NCBI GenBank assembly: GCA_016191235.1
Contig: JACPOZ010000006.1
Span: 1-64,000, forward strand
DNA: 64,000 nt
Direction: 5' to 3'
Source of the DNA: Gammaproteobacteria bacterium
GTDB taxonomy: Bacteria; Pseudomonadota; Gammaproteobacteria; Ga0077554; Ga007554
Shown here: piece by piece, positions 32,324 to 43,118 of the stretch
Numbering within the stretch: position 1 is the first letter of the stretch
How the letters are laid out: each line of letters begins with the position of its first letter
Notes under the pieces: model-generated
What the model was told of the DNA's origin: nothing
The model's database searches: none
What the model saw: only the letters and a program-made list of their open reading frames with translations
Program-made: the position numbers and the translations under genes

Positions 32324-32575
32324 CATGAAAGAGAAGCAGCGCTACTCGCCGGAGTTCCGGGCAGAAGGGTGCCGCCAACATGCGGTTCGGTTATGAAGAC
32401 GGTAGGGGCTACGGCCATGAGCAAACCGGCGCATCCCTATTTTGGCCATTGCTGCCCGGCGGAGATCATCGGTCACACTGCGTGGCTATAATTACCGTTT
32501 CACCCTGAGCTTTCGTGACGTGGATGAATTACTCGCCGCCCGGGGCATATTAGTGACCTGCGAGGCGAGGCCTAC
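32324..32575 (+). pseudogene. Degraded IS fragments (IS3-type OrfA start plus IS6-like N-terminal region)
   Basis: MKEKQRYSPEFRAEGCRQHAVR; then PAEIIGHTAWL and, in another frame, YRFTLSFRDVDELLAARGILVTCEA typical of IS6-like transposases. Confidence 0.6.
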
Positions 32576-32580
32576 AGACA

Positions 32581-34473
32581 TCACAACGCCACCTGCGCCC
32601 CCAGTTCGATCACGCGGTTAGTGGGAATTTTGAAAAAGGTCATGGCGCTGGAGGCGTTGCGCGCCATGCCGATGAACAGCTTTTCCCGCCACAGCGACAT
32701 TCCCGGTATGCGTGTAGCGATGAGGGTTTCACGGCTCAGGAAAAAAGAGGTTTCGAGCATATTGAATTGCGGGCCGAGTGGTTCGCATCGGGCAAGGGCT
32801 TTGGGTACGTCGGGGTCATCCTTGAAGCCGAAATGCATGATGATGCGGGAGAAGCCGTTGCCCAGCGGCTCCACTTCAAAACGGTCTTGCACGGGCACGT
32901 AGGGGATGTCTTCGGTGACGATGGTAAGGAATATCACTTTCTCGTGCAGCACCTTGTTGTGGGCAAGGTTATGCAGCAGGGCGTGGGGCACGCCCTCGCA
33001 GCTCGTGGTAAGAAAGACCGCGGTACCGGGGACGCGCATCGGTGGATGGGCCGCGATCGTCGCCAGAAAGGGAGCCAGCGCCATCGCCTCGGCGCTCAGG
33101 CGGGCTATAAGAATTTCGCGGCCTTTTTTCCATGTCGCCAGGATGGTGAAGACGATGGCGGCGATGACCAGGGGAAACCAGCCGCCGTGAGCAATTTTCA
33201 GGGCAGTAGCGCCGAAGAATGCAAGGTCGATCACAAGAAACAACAACATGACCGCCGCCGCGGCAGCCCAGTTCCAGCCCCACAACGTGCTCACCACAAC
33301 GAAGGCGAGGATAGTGTCGATCGCCATGGTTCCGGTTACAGCGACACCGTAAGCGGCGGCCAGGTTGCTCGAAGATTCAAAACCGATCACTAATGCCACA
33401 ATGCCAATCAGCAAGCCCCAGTTGATGAGGGGCAGATAAATCTGCCCTGCTGCCTTGTCGGAGGTGTGCAGCATCTCCATGCGCGGCGCGTAACCGAGCT
33501 GAATGGCTTGACGCGTCACAGAGAAGGCACCGGAGATCACTGCCTGGGAGGCGATAACCGTAGCCGCCGTCGCCAGCGCGATCAGGGGATACAGGGCCCA
33601 GGAGGGGGCCATCATGAAAAAGGGATTGCGCGCGGTGGACGGGTCGTGGATAAGCAGCGCACCCTGGCCGAAATAGTTGAGCAGCAGGGCGGGCAGAACC
33701 AGGAAGAACCATGCGACCTGGATGGGCTTTTTGCCAAAATGCCCCATGTCAGCGTACAGCGCCTCGGCGCCAGTCACTGCTAGCACCACCGTGCCCAGTG
33801 CGAGGAATCCTTGCCACTTGTTATGAAGAAAGAACTCGACGGCGTAGGCGGGGTTAACAGCCGCCAAGATCTGGGGGAAATTAACAATGTTGACAATGCC
33901 GAGCACAGCGAGTGTTGTGAACCAGAGACCCATGACCGGCCCGAAGAGCGCTCCGACCCCTGCGGTACCCCTGCGCTGAAACAGGAACAATATCACCAGG
34001 ACTGCCAGCGCCACGGGAATTATGTAGGGTTCCAGTGCAGGGGCGGCGATTTGCAGACCTTCCACGGCACTAAGCACCGAAATCGCAGGCGTGATCATGC
34101 CATCGCCATAGAATAAGGCCGCGCCAAACAGGCCCAGCGATGCCAGCAACCAGCGCGCGCGGAAACTGGTTGAGGTGGCCCGCTGCGTCAAGGCAATGAG
34201 CGCCATGATCCCACCCTCGCCCTTGTTGTCGGCCCGCATGATGAACGCCACATACTTGAGAGAGACAACAATTACCAGCGCCCAAAAGATCAGGGAAAGT
34301 ATGCCGAACACATGGTCCAACTCAGGAGCGACCGCATGGATGCCGCCGAAGGTCTCCTTCATGGCGTAAAGCGGACTCGTTCCGATATCGCCATAGACGA
34401 CGCCCATCGCACCCACCATGAGAGGGAGCATGTCGCGCTGGCGGGAGGCTTGAGGATTATTGGGTGATATCAT
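32581..34473 (-). CDS. kup: KUP-family potassium transporter
   Basis: VGAMGVVYGDIGTSPLYAMKETFGG; GEGGIMALIALTQRA; ALYADMGHFGKKPIQVAWF. Confidence 0.95.
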   Translation of the reverse strand: MISPNNPQASRQRDMLPLMVGAMGVVYGDIGTSPLYAMKETFGGIHAVAPELDHVFGILSLIFWALVIVVSLKYVAFIMRADNKGEGGIMALIALTQRATSTSFRARWLLASLGLFGAALFYGDGMITPAISVLSAVEGLQIAAPALEPYIIPVALAVLVILFLFQRRGTAGVGALFGPVMGLWFTTLAVLGIVNIVNFPQILAAVNPAYAVEFFLHNKWQGFLALGTVVLAVTGAEALYADMGHFGKKPIQVAWFFLVLPALLLNYFGQGALLIHDPSTARNPFFMMAPSWALYPLIALATAATVIASQAVISGAFSVTRQAIQLGYAPRMEMLHTSDKAAGQIYLPLINWGLLIGIVALVIGFESSSNLAAAYGVAVTGTMAIDTILAFVVVSTLWGWNWAAAAAVMLLFLVIDLAFFGATALKIAHGGWFPLVIAAIVFTILATWKKGREILIARLSAEAMALAPFLATIAAHPPMRVPGTAVFLTTSCEGVPHALLHNLAHNKVLHEKVIFLTIVTEDIPYVPVQDRFEVEPLGNGFSRIIMHFGFKDDPDVPKALARCEPLGPQFNMLETSFFLSRETLIATRIPGMSLWREKLFIGMARNASSAMTFFKIPTNRVIELGAQVAL

Positions 34474-34678
34474 AAATCCATGGGGCTACGGTAGGTGGGC
34501 TGGGCGCTTGTTTAGAGTAAACGCGCATTGTATCGCTTTGGCAGGAGCGTAGCGCAAGGACTTTTGATCGGAGGCTTTCGAGATGCCTGCTTTCCTTGCC
34601 GGTTATAACTGGATGGTTATTTAATAGGGAATGCGTGGATCTGCGATGGGTTCATTCCTTTTGCCTTACAATAGCCCC

Positions 34679-35713
34679 ATGACAAACTCACCCACCCTGA
34701 CCATACTCGCTCCCGGCCTGTTCGGCCCGCCGGGCTTGCGCGCTGCCGATTTCGCCAATCTCAACTGCGCGGCGGTGGAGACCTTGCTTGCCCGCGCTGT
34801 CGTGGAAGATATCCCGGCCAAGAGCCTGGAAGCGACGCTGTTTCATCTGTTCGACGTGGAGCGCGACCCGGCGCAGGATATGCCGGTGGCGGCGGTGACG
34901 CGGGCGGCGGACGTTGGGGAGCGGTCCGATGCCTTCTGGCTGCGTGCCGATCCGGTGCATCTGCGCGCCGATCAAGCCCATTTGATACTGTTTGACAGCC
35001 AAACATTGAAGATTACCCAAGCCGAGGCAGACAGCCTGGTGGCGGAGTTAAACGCGCTGTTTTCCCCGGATGGCTGGCATCTCGAAGCGCCACACCCTGA
35101 ACGGTGGTATCTGTGCCTGCCGGAAGACCCGCACATCCGCACCTATGATCTGCGCGAGGTGTTAGGCCGCAGTATTGATGGCTTCCTGCCCTCCGGCGCA
35201 CGGGGCAGGCGCTGGCATACCGTGCTCAACGAAGTGCAGATGCTGTTCCATGCCAGCCCGGTGAATCAGGCCCGCATGGCGCGCGGCGCACCCCCCATCA
35301 ACAGCGTGTGGTTCTGGGGCGGTGGGTATACGCCTAGCACTATACCGGCACGGTGGAGTCATATGTGGAGCAACAATCCGGTAGCAATGGGGCTGGCGCA
35401 TCTCGCGGGCATCCCTCATGCCGCCGTCCCTGATTCCGCAAGTCACTGGCTGGAGTACAACCCTGCACCCGGCGCGCACCTGATGGTGCTGGATGCGGCA
35501 TACAGCGCGGCCCTTTACGGCGATGTCGGCGCGTGGGGTGCGGCGCTGGAGCAGCTCGTCGACAACTGGTTTTCACCCTTGCTGGATACCTTGAAACGGC
35601 GCGATATAAATGTGCTGGATATTCTCCCCGCCGATGGCAGGATGTATCGTATCACCCCGTCATCATTGCGCCGCTTCTGGAAGCGGCGGCGTTCTTTGGA
35701 AACCTATTTGTGA
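34679..35713 (+). CDS. RpfE-type conserved protein adjacent to recJ
   Basis: PTLTILAPGLFGPP ... WHTVLNEVQMLFHASPVNQARMARGAPPINSVWFWGGGYTP; recJ synteny. Confidence 0.65.
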   Translation: MTNSPTLTILAPGLFGPPGLRAADFANLNCAAVETLLARAVVEDIPAKSLEATLFHLFDVERDPAQDMPVAAVTRAADVGERSDAFWLRADPVHLRADQAHLILFDSQTLKITQAEADSLVAELNALFSPDGWHLEAPHPERWYLCLPEDPHIRTYDLREVLGRSIDGFLPSGARGRRWHTVLNEVQMLFHASPVNQARMARGAPPINSVWFWGGGYTPSTIPARWSHMWSNNPVAMGLAHLAGIPHAAVPDSASHWLEYNPAPGAHLMVLDAAYSAALYGDVGAWGAALEQLVDNWFSPLLDTLKRRDINVLDILPADGRMYRITPSSLRRFWKRRRSLETYL

Positions 35714-35725
35714 AAAAGGCAGCAC

Positions 35726-37504
35726 GTGAAAAATAGCAAGAAGCACCCTGAAGGGCATAAACAAGAAAAGATCATCGTCAGGCGCGCTGCCGCTGACGGC
35801 GCCGCATTGCCTGCGGAAATACACCCGGCACTCAGGCGCATTTATGCCGCACGCCACGTGTCTTGCGCGCAAGAACTGGAAAAAACGCTGGAACGGCTAC
35901 CGCCTGCCGCACGGCTACGCGGCATCGAGCCTGCCGTCGATTTATTGTGCGCGGCGTTGCGTGGCAACAAGCGCATCCTGATCGTGGCGGATTTCGATGC
36001 CGACGGCGCGACCAGTTGCGCGGTGGCGGTGCGTGCCCTGCGCCTGCTGGGGGCAAACGATGTGCGTTTTGTGGTGCCCAACCGCTTCGAGTTTGGTTAT
36101 GGCCTCACGCCGGAGATCGTTGCGGTGGCGGCACAGCAGGAGCCCGATCTGCTTATCACGGTGGACAATGGTATATCCAGTATCGACGGCGTGGCTGCGG
36201 CACGCCGGCATGGCATGCAGGTGTTGATCACCGACCATCACTTGCCCGGTGCGGTGCTGCCCGAGGCGGATGCCATCGTCAACCCCAACCAGCCGGGCGA
36301 CAGCTTCCCCAGCAAAAACCTGGCGGGTGTGGGTGTGATTTTCTATGTGATGCTGGCGTTGCGTGCGCGGTTGCGCGAGTCGGGCTGGTTCGAGAGCCGA
36401 GGCATCCCCGCGCCGAACCTTGCGCAACTGCTCGACCTGGTGGCGCTGGGCACAGTTGCCGATGTCGTACCGCTCGATCATGTCAACCGCATCCTCGTGT
36501 CACAGGGGTTGGCGCGCATCCGTGCGGGCGCGTGCTGCCCCGGCATCCGCGCACTGCTCGAAGTGGCGGGCAGGCCGCGCGAACGCATCAGCGCGGGCGA
36601 CCTGGGGTTCGCCGTCGGACCCAGGCTCAACGCTGCGGGCCGCCTCGATGACATGGCCCTGGGTATCTCGTGCCTGCTGACGGACAGCGACCTTGAGGCG
36701 CAGGCCATGGCCAGGCAACTTGATCAGCTCAACCGCGAGCGCCGCAGCATCGAAACACAGATGCAGGACCAGGCGCTTGCAGCCCTTGCCGATTTGCCTA
36801 TGGACGACGGTGCAACGCTTCCTGCCGGTTTGTGTCTGTTTGACGAAACCTGGCACCAGGGTGTGATCGGTATCCTCGCCTCACGCATCAAGGACCGCTG
36901 GCACCGCCCGGTGATCGCCTTCGCCCTCGCCTCCATTAATAAAACTGGCGAGATCAAAGGCTCGGCGCGCTCCATTCCCGGCATCCACATCCGCGACGTG
37001 CTCGACACCGTTGCGGCCACCCACCCCGGCCTGCTCAGCAAATTCGGCGGCCACGCCATGGCGGCAGGCCTGACCCTCAAGCGCGAACATTATGACGCCT
37101 TCAGCAAGGCCTTCGATGAAGAGGTGCGTCGCCAGCTGGGTGAGAATGCGCTGCAAGGCATCGTCCTCAGCGACGGCGAGCTGTCCCCTGGCGATATCAG
37201 CCTGGATCTGGCCGAAACCCTGCGCAATGGCGGCCCGTGGGGTCAGGGCTTCCCCGAGCCGATCTTCGATGGCCAGTTCCAGGTCGTGAACCAGCGCATC
37301 GTCGGCGAAAAACACCTCAAAATGGTGCTAAAAATAGCGGGTGACTCACGGATATTCGATGCAATAGCCTTTAACGCAAGCGACGCGGCAGCGTTTCTGG
37401 AGGGATCACAGCAATCGCATATTGCGTATAAGCTGGATGTCAACGAGTATCAGGGACGCCGCAGCGTGCAGTTGATTGTGGAGCACATTGTGGGGCCGGA
37501 GTAG
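35726..37504 (+). CDS. recJ: Single-stranded-DNA-specific exonuclease RecJ
   Basis: ILIVADFDADGATSCAVAV; LITVDNGISS; VLITDHHLPG; KFGGHAMAAGLTL. Confidence 0.97.
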   Translation: MKNSKKHPEGHKQEKIIVRRAAADGAALPAEIHPALRRIYAARHVSCAQELEKTLERLPPAARLRGIEPAVDLLCAALRGNKRILIVADFDADGATSCAVAVRALRLLGANDVRFVVPNRFEFGYGLTPEIVAVAAQQEPDLLITVDNGISSIDGVAAARRHGMQVLITDHHLPGAVLPEADAIVNPNQPGDSFPSKNLAGVGVIFYVMLALRARLRESGWFESRGIPAPNLAQLLDLVALGTVADVVPLDHVNRILVSQGLARIRAGACCPGIRALLEVAGRPRERISAGDLGFAVGPRLNAAGRLDDMALGISCLLTDSDLEAQAMARQLDQLNRERRSIETQMQDQALAALADLPMDDGATLPAGLCLFDETWHQGVIGILASRIKDRWHRPVIAFALASINKTGEIKGSARSIPGIHIRDVLDTVAATHPGLLSKFGGHAMAAGLTLKREHYDAFSKAFDEEVRRQLGENALQGIVLSDGELSPGDISLDLAETLRNGGPWGQGFPEPIFDGQFQVVNQRIVGEKHLKMVLKIAGDSRIFDAIAFNASDAAAFLEGSQQSHIAYKLDVNEYQGRRSVQLIVEHIVGPE

Positions 37505-37517
37505 TGCCCCACCGTCA

Positions 37518-37898
37518 CTAATGCAATAATTCATGGGTAAACCTGTCGCGCCCTTTCCAGAAATTACACTGCGGGCATGACTCGCCCTCTGGATAATCAA
37601 TACCCTCCTCATGAGGGCAGCCTATAATTTCCTCGACCATAGCAACAGACCCGGCCTCGTTTTGCTCGATAAAGGCAAGCACTTCCCCCAATATTTTTTC
37701 CGATTTCCTTATGTCGCTCTCCGAAAACCATTTTTTCATTGGCTCTGCTTCAGCACCTTCGGTTTTCACAATCCCACAAACCAGTTTAGTGGCGGCTTTG
37801 TTGGTTGGGCCATAAAACGCTATCGTCGCAACGGGATAGCCCATGTGACTCTTGCTGGCTTTCTTGGAAATGAGTTTTTTGTATTTACCTTGTGGCAT
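37518..37898 (-). CDS. Hypothetical protein with C-terminal cysteine pair
   Basis: 126 aa; GCPHEEGIDYPEGESCPQCNFWKGRDRFTHE suggests a metal site. Confidence 0.6.
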   Translation of the reverse strand: MPQGKYKKLISKKASKSHMGYPVATIAFYGPTNKAATKLVCGIVKTEGAEAEPMKKWFSESDIRKSEKILGEVLAFIEQNEAGSVAMVEEIIGCPHEEGIDYPEGESCPQCNFWKGRDRFTHELLH

Positions 37899-38021
37899 GT
37901 TTGTTTCCGTGGTTTGTTGATGCTTGAGCTAACCAGCATGCGGAAAGCGCGGTTTTTTGCACCCTGGTTGAGCAAATTGTTGACGCTCAGGCATCAAATT
38001 GAACCCTATCATGGAATTTGC

Positions 38022-38867
38022 CTAATTATCCGCAATATCCAGCAATCCCAGCACCCCCTCCAACCCGCAATGATTAAGTACCGCCCCCGCCTGTGCCTGC
38101 ACAGCGGGTTTGGCGTGATAGGCAATGCTGAATCCAGCGGTTTTCATCATTTCCAGGTCGTTGGCGCCGTCACCCATCGCAACGGCCTGGGCGGGCGAGA
38201 TGCCGAGCTGCTTGCATAAATCCAGCAGGAATTCGGCCTTACCCTTCGCGCCAGTGATGTCGCCAAGGATGCGGCCAGTGAGGTGGCCGTCGACGATTTC
38301 CAGCACATTGGCGCGGGCATAGTCGAGATTGAAGCGCTCCTTGAGGCGTTCGGTGAAGAAGGTGAAGCCGCCGGACACCAAGCCAATCTTGATGCCCTGG
38401 GCGCGCAGACCGGCGATCATCTGTTAGGCGCCGGGATTCGGTCTCAGGCGTTCGTTGTAGACGTGCTCCAGCGCATCCGCGTGCAGGCCTGCCAGCAGGG
38501 CGACACGCTGCGTGAGCGAGGTCTCGAAATTGATCTCGCCACGCATCGCCGCGGACGTGATGGCGGAGACTTGGGGTTTGACGCCGATGAAGTCCGCGAT
38601 CTCGTCGATGCACTCGATGTTGATCAGCGTGGAGTCCATATCGGTGACCAGCAGACGCACCTGATCGGGGCGGAAGTCCTGTGGCAGCAAGTTGATATCG
38701 ATGCTGGCCGTGGCGCGCAGTGCCGCCACTGCTTCGGCGGCAATAGGCGCTTCTGAACGCAGCCTGTAATAGCCGCTACCATGGTCAATGTCGCAATGTA
38801 GCTGAGCGGCAATGGCACGGGCGGTGTCTTTGGTGAGATTGGAACCTTGAAGTATGACGGTAGGCAT
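38022..38867 (-). pseudogene. serB: Phosphoserine phosphatase interrupted by an in-frame TAA at 38424-38426
   Basis: LLVTDMDSTLINIECIDEIADFIGVK (N part) and GIKIGLVSGGFTFFTERLKERFNLDYARANVLEI ... AVAMGDGANDLEMMKTAGFSIAYHAKPAV (C part) are in the same frame; junction NERLRPNPGA*QMIAGLRAQG. Confidence 0.9.
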
Positions 38868-38916
38868 GGTTTGTTGTGTTTGGAGGTTGGTAGGGGTGTC
38901 ATTGTACAACAGGCTG

Positions 38917-40077
38917 TTACTCCCCCAAAAACAGACCCAACAAATCATTCAGAAAGCGCCTGCCCAGCTCAGTGGGACGAATGGTGTGGATGTCCCATTC
39001 GATCAGTCCTTTTTTTTCCGCCTGCTGCAAGCCTTGTTTCACGATGGAGATCGGTTGACCGGTATGCTCAGCAAATAACGCTACCGGAAAGCCATCGGTG
39101 AGGCGCAGGGCGTTCATCATGAATTCCAGGCCGACATCGTTGCGCTTCAGTGGTTGTGTTCCGCCGATGCGCGCAGGGGTAGCCGCCTTGGCCAGGTAAT
39201 CTCGCGGGTTTTTGACTTTCCAGCTGCGGGTGATGCGTTGGTGCTGCGCATCGCTGATCTTGCCATGCGCCCCCGCGCCGATGCCCAGATAATCGCCGAA
39301 GCGCCAGTAATTCAGGTTGTGGCGGCATTCATGGCCAGGTTGAGCGTAGGCGGATACCTCGTATTGCCGGTAACCGTGAGTCGCGAGCTGATGCTGGCAC
39401 TGTTCCTGCATCTCCCATAGTGCGTCATCCTCCGGCAATGCGGGGGGGTTAACGTAAAAGGCGGTATTCGGCTCAAGGGTGAGCTGGTACAGGGAAATAT
39501 GCGCGGGTTGAAGGGCGATGGCGTGCCCGATGTCGGTCAGCGCCTGGGCAACGGACTGTCCAGGCAGGCCAAACATCAGATCAAGGTTGAAGTTATCAAA
39601 GCCGGCGGCATGTGCGGTTTCTGCGGCAGTGAACGCCTCGCGCGCACCATGAATGCGTCCTAACTTTTGCAGCATTCCGGTGTCGAAACTTTGTATGCCG
39701 AGCGACAAACGATTGACGCCGACGGCGCGGAACTCGCGGAATTTACCGTATTCCCAGGTGCCGGGATTGGCCTCCATGGTGATCTCGATTCCAGGCTTGC
39801 AGGGTAGCCGCGCGCGAATTTCAGAAAATAGCTGGTCGAAGGCGGCGGGCGAAAACAGGCTGGGCGTTCCGCCGCCGATGAAGATGCTTTCAATAGAGCG
39901 CCCCCACACCGACGGCAGCTCCTGTTCGAGGTCGGCGATCAATGCCGCAATGTATTCGGCCTCAGGCAGGGCGTCCTTTGCCTCGTGCGAATTGAAATCG
40001 CAATACGGGCACTTGCGCACGCACCAGGGCATGTGTACGTACAGGGAGAGCGGCGGCAGGGTGGTGAAATTGAACAT
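38917..40077 (-). CDS. hemW: Radical SAM heme chaperone HemW
   Basis: LYVHMPWCVRKCPYCDFNSHEAK; IESIFIGGGTPSLF; VNRLSLGIQSF. Confidence 0.93.
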   Translation of the reverse strand: MFNFTTLPPLSLYVHMPWCVRKCPYCDFNSHEAKDALPEAEYIAALIADLEQELPSVWGRSIESIFIGGGTPSLFSPAAFDQLFSEIRARLPCKPGIEITMEANPGTWEYGKFREFRAVGVNRLSLGIQSFDTGMLQKLGRIHGAREAFTAAETAHAAGFDNFNLDLMFGLPGQSVAQALTDIGHAIALQPAHISLYQLTLEPNTAFYVNPPALPEDDALWEMQEQCQHQLATHGYRQYEVSAYAQPGHECRHNLNYWRFGDYLGIGAGAHGKISDAQHQRITRSWKVKNPRDYLAKAATPARIGGTQPLKRNDVGLEFMMNALRLTDGFPVALFAEHTGQPISIVKQGLQQAEKKGLIEWDIHTIRPTELGRRFLNDLLGLFLGE

Positions 40078-40291
40078 GGCAATCCAGGGTATTAACTCAA
40101 GAGATTGTAGCAAGCCAGGGAAATGGACGGGAATGTTGTTTTGATTTTATCAGGCGCGTATATTGCGCGACTTGCAAGGTAAGACTAAGATTAATTTAAT
40201 GTTCGATTTTTAATGTGCTTAGGCGCGAGTTGCAAAGTATTTTCGCAGGTTCCGGCACGGGCGCGCCAGCGGATTCAAGGGGTATCAGGTT

Positions 40292-41338
40292 ATGTTTACT
40301 AAAGGGTTGGTTGCCGTCGCGTTGATCTGCGCATCCGCGTTCTCCATGGCGGGCGAGGCTGTCGCACATAAACATGCCCATGGAAAGAAATCCACCGTTA
40401 TTGCAACGGCTCATAAATCCGTCGTCAAAAAGGTGGCGGTCAAAGTTGTAAAACGCAAGCACGTCCGTCACGCTAAGTCTGACATCAGGCATGTCGCGCG
40501 GGTCAAGCATGCGCGGAAGGCGAGCTCGCACAGATATGCGGTTGCGCGCAGTGATGACGGGAGTTTGGTGCTGATGTCATCCATGGCACTGGTGGTCAGC
40601 CAGGAGGACGAGAAAACAATTTACGCCAAGCATTCTGACGTAAGAAGCCCAATCGCCTCGCTCACCAAACTGATGACGGCGATGGTTGTTCTTGACGCGA
40701 ATCTACCCATGAATGAGCCACTGATGGTCACCGGGGATGATGTCGACATGCTGCGGGGATCGAGCTCCAGATTGCCGGTTGACTCCGTGCTCAGCCGTGA
40801 AGACATGTTGCATCTGGCGCTGATGGCCTCGGAAAACCGCGCCGCATCCGCGCTTTCACGTGCCTACCCCGGTGGCCGCCACGCATTCGTCGAGGCCATG
40901 AACCGTAAGGCGCGCGAGATCGGGATGACGCAAAGCCGCTTTATCGACTCCACCGGTTTACATGCCGAGAACAGTGCCACCGCGCAGGATCTGGTCAAAA
41001 TGGTCAAGGCCTCTTACCAGTATCCGCTAATCCGCCGCTTCAGCACCTCCGAATCCTACGACGTGGCGCTCAACGAGCGCTCTCTTCCCGTGCATTTCAG
41101 AAACACCAATGCCCTGATAAAGAACGTCGGCTGGGATATTGGCCTGAGCAAGACGGGATATATCAACGAAGCGGGGCGCTGCCTGGTAATGCAGGCGCGG
41201 ATAGCGCAGCAACCGGTGATTATCGTGCTGCTCGATTCACAAGGTGCCTATACGCGTATTGGTGATGCCAATCGCGTGAAGAAATGGATAGAAACCAAGG
41301 CGCTGCGCGCATCGAGCAGGACGGCGAAGTTTGGCTGA
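40292..41338 (+). CDS. D-alanyl-D-alanine endopeptidase (PBP7-like)
   Basis: RSPIASLTKLMTAMVVLD (SxxK), SENRAAS (SxN), LSKTGYINEAGRCLVM (KTG). Confidence 0.92.
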   Translation: MFTKGLVAVALICASAFSMAGEAVAHKHAHGKKSTVIATAHKSVVKKVAVKVVKRKHVRHAKSDIRHVARVKHARKASSHRYAVARSDDGSLVLMSSMALVVSQEDEKTIYAKHSDVRSPIASLTKLMTAMVVLDANLPMNEPLMVTGDDVDMLRGSSSRLPVDSVLSREDMLHLALMASENRAASALSRAYPGGRHAFVEAMNRKAREIGMTQSRFIDSTGLHAENSATAQDLVKMVKASYQYPLIRRFSTSESYDVALNERSLPVHFRNTNALIKNVGWDIGLSKTGYINEAGRCLVMQARIAQQPVIIVLLDSQGAYTRIGDANRVKKWIETKALRASSRTAKFG

Positions 41339-41345
41339 CCGCATG

Positions 41346-41617
41346 CTAGTGCCGTGTCACAGGGGTTTTGACGCCTGCTGAGCCTCTGAGCGGGCCGGGG
41401 GTTAGGCGCGCCGACGAAGGCATAGCCTGACGCTATGTCGAGGAGGCGCAACAACGCTCCCGGCCCGCTCAGAGGCTCCCTCCGGGCGGCGCTGGAAAAC
41501 GCTGTGGCGGTGTTGCCGCCCCTTGACGTGGGACCCGCCACGCCAGCGGGGCGGCGCCTTGCCACAGCGTTTTGCAGCGCCGCAGCAGGCGTCAAAACCC
41601 CTGTGACACGGCACTAG
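41346..41617. repeat. 272-bp cloverleaf-forming palindromic element between convergent genes
   Basis: Perfect 35-bp outer inverted repeat 41346-41380/41583-41617; arm 1 perfect 20-bp stem 41380-41399/41459-41478; arm 2 20/21-bp stem 41488-41508/41561-41581; further hairpins within both arms. Confidence 0.93.
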
Positions 41618-41632
41618 GCCCTTACGCCATTT

Positions 41633-42220
41633 TCAGGTTAATGCGCTGAGCAGTTGACGCAGGGCTTGCCCGCGATGGCTCAAGCGGTTTTTCACCTCTG
41701 GCGCAAGTTCCGCGCCGGAGCAATTCCGCCGCGGCACGAGGAACACTGGATCGTAACCAAAGCCATGGGTGCCGCGCGGCGTGAACAGAATGCTTCCTTC
41801 CCAGGTGCCCTGGCAAATGATCGGGGTGGGGTCGAGGGCGTGCCGCATGTAAACCATAAAGCATTGGAAGCGTGCCGAACGTTGAGGCTCTGGGACATCG
41901 GCAAGATCGGCAAGCAGCTTTTCCAGATTGGCGCGGTCATCGGCACCCGGCCCTGCATATCGCGCCGAATAGATGCCGGGTGCGCCATTGAGGGCGTCCA
42001 CCTCAAGCCCGGAATCATCGGCGATGGCAGGCAGGCCGGTGTGCTGTGCTGCGTTACGCGCCTTGAGGATGGCGTTCTCCACGAAGGTCAGGCCCGTCTC
42101 TTCTATTTCCGGGACGCCGAACGCCGACTGGGGCAGCACTTCGATATAATGCCCCGCCAGCATTTCGCTGATTTCACGGGCCTTGCCTGCGTTGTTGCTG
42201 GCCAGCACAATGCGCTTCAT
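41633..42220 (-). CDS. rdgB: XTP/dITP diphosphatase
   Basis: IVLASNNAGKAREISEML; TGLPAIADDSGLEVDALNGAPGIYSARYAG; GTHGFGYDPVFLVP. Confidence 0.96.
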   Translation of the reverse strand: MKRIVLASNNAGKAREISEMLAGHYIEVLPQSAFGVPEIEETGLTFVENAILKARNAAQHTGLPAIADDSGLEVDALNGAPGIYSARYAGPGADDRANLEKLLADLADVPEPQRSARFQCFMVYMRHALDPTPIICQGTWEGSILFTPRGTHGFGYDPVFLVPRRNCSGAELAPEVKNRLSHRGQALRQLLSALT

Positions 42221-42233
42221 GTGTACGCTCCGG

Positions 42234-42950
42234 TTAGCCCTGTAACGCTGCCTGTTGTTTCTTGATCAGGTCGCTAATGCCAGTTTTGGCGAGCTCGATC
42301 ATGGTCAGCAGTTCGTCCATACGGAAGGCGTGGCCCTCGGCGGTACCCTGGATTTCAACAAAAGCACCCGCCTCGTTCATGATGACATTCATGTCGGTCT
42401 CAGCCTCGGAATCCTCCTTGTAATCGAGATCCAGCACCGGGAGTCCCTGGTAAATGCCCACCGACACGGAGGCGATAAAGCCGTGGATAGGGTTACCTTT
42501 GATGAGGTTGCGCTTGCGCAAATGGGCAATGGCGTCAACCAGTGCGACGTAGCCGCCGGTGATCGAGGCGGTACGCGTGCCGCCGTCCGCCTGGATAACG
42601 TCGCAATCTACGGTAATGGTGCGCTCGCCCAGCGCTTCCATATTCACCACGGCACGCAACGAGCGCCCGATGAGGCGCTGGATTTCCATGGTGCGCCCGC
42701 CCTGTTTGCCTTGTGCCGCCTCGCGGCCCATGCGCTGACCGGTGGAGCGCGGCAACATGCCGTATTCCGCCGTTACCCAGCCCTTGCCGGTACCTTTCAG
42801 GAAGCGCGGGGTCTTCTCTTCCACAGTGGCGTTACATATGACCTTCGTATCGCCGAACTCCACCAGTACCGAACCTTCGGCGTGCTTGGTATAGCGGCGG
42901 GTTAGTGTAATAGGACGCAATTCGTCTTGAGCTCGACCGCTGGGGCGCAT
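42234..42950 (-). CDS. rph: Ribonuclease PH
   Basis: [74 protein letters not shown]. Confidence 0.97.
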   Translation of the reverse strand: MRPSGRAQDELRPITLTRRYTKHAEGSVLVEFGDTKVICNATVEEKTPRFLKGTGKGWVTAEYGMLPRSTGQRMGREAAQGKQGGRTMEIQRLIGRSLRAVVNMEALGERTITVDCDVIQADGGTRTASITGGYVALVDAIAHLRKRNLIKGNPIHGFIASVSVGIYQGLPVLDLDYKEDSEAETDMNVIMNEAGAFVEIQGTAEGHAFRMDELLTMIELAKTGISDLIKKQQAALQG

Positions 42951-43118
42951 GGGTTCAACCTTCTTAATGGAATGGAAAAATAACGGCGGATTATACCCTG
43001 AATTCCAATCGCCGTTTTTAACCCGAATGTTTCATAAATTCGGGTTAAGATCATAAGAGCGTTACGCTTCAGACCTGAAACCGCCAGTCCTACCTGCTTT
43101 TTATAGGTTAAAACGCTG

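Noticed and set aside
41402-41617. Short ORFs within the 41-kb palindromic element
   Set aside because: Arise from both arms of a near-perfect palindrome; no start signals or domain similarity.
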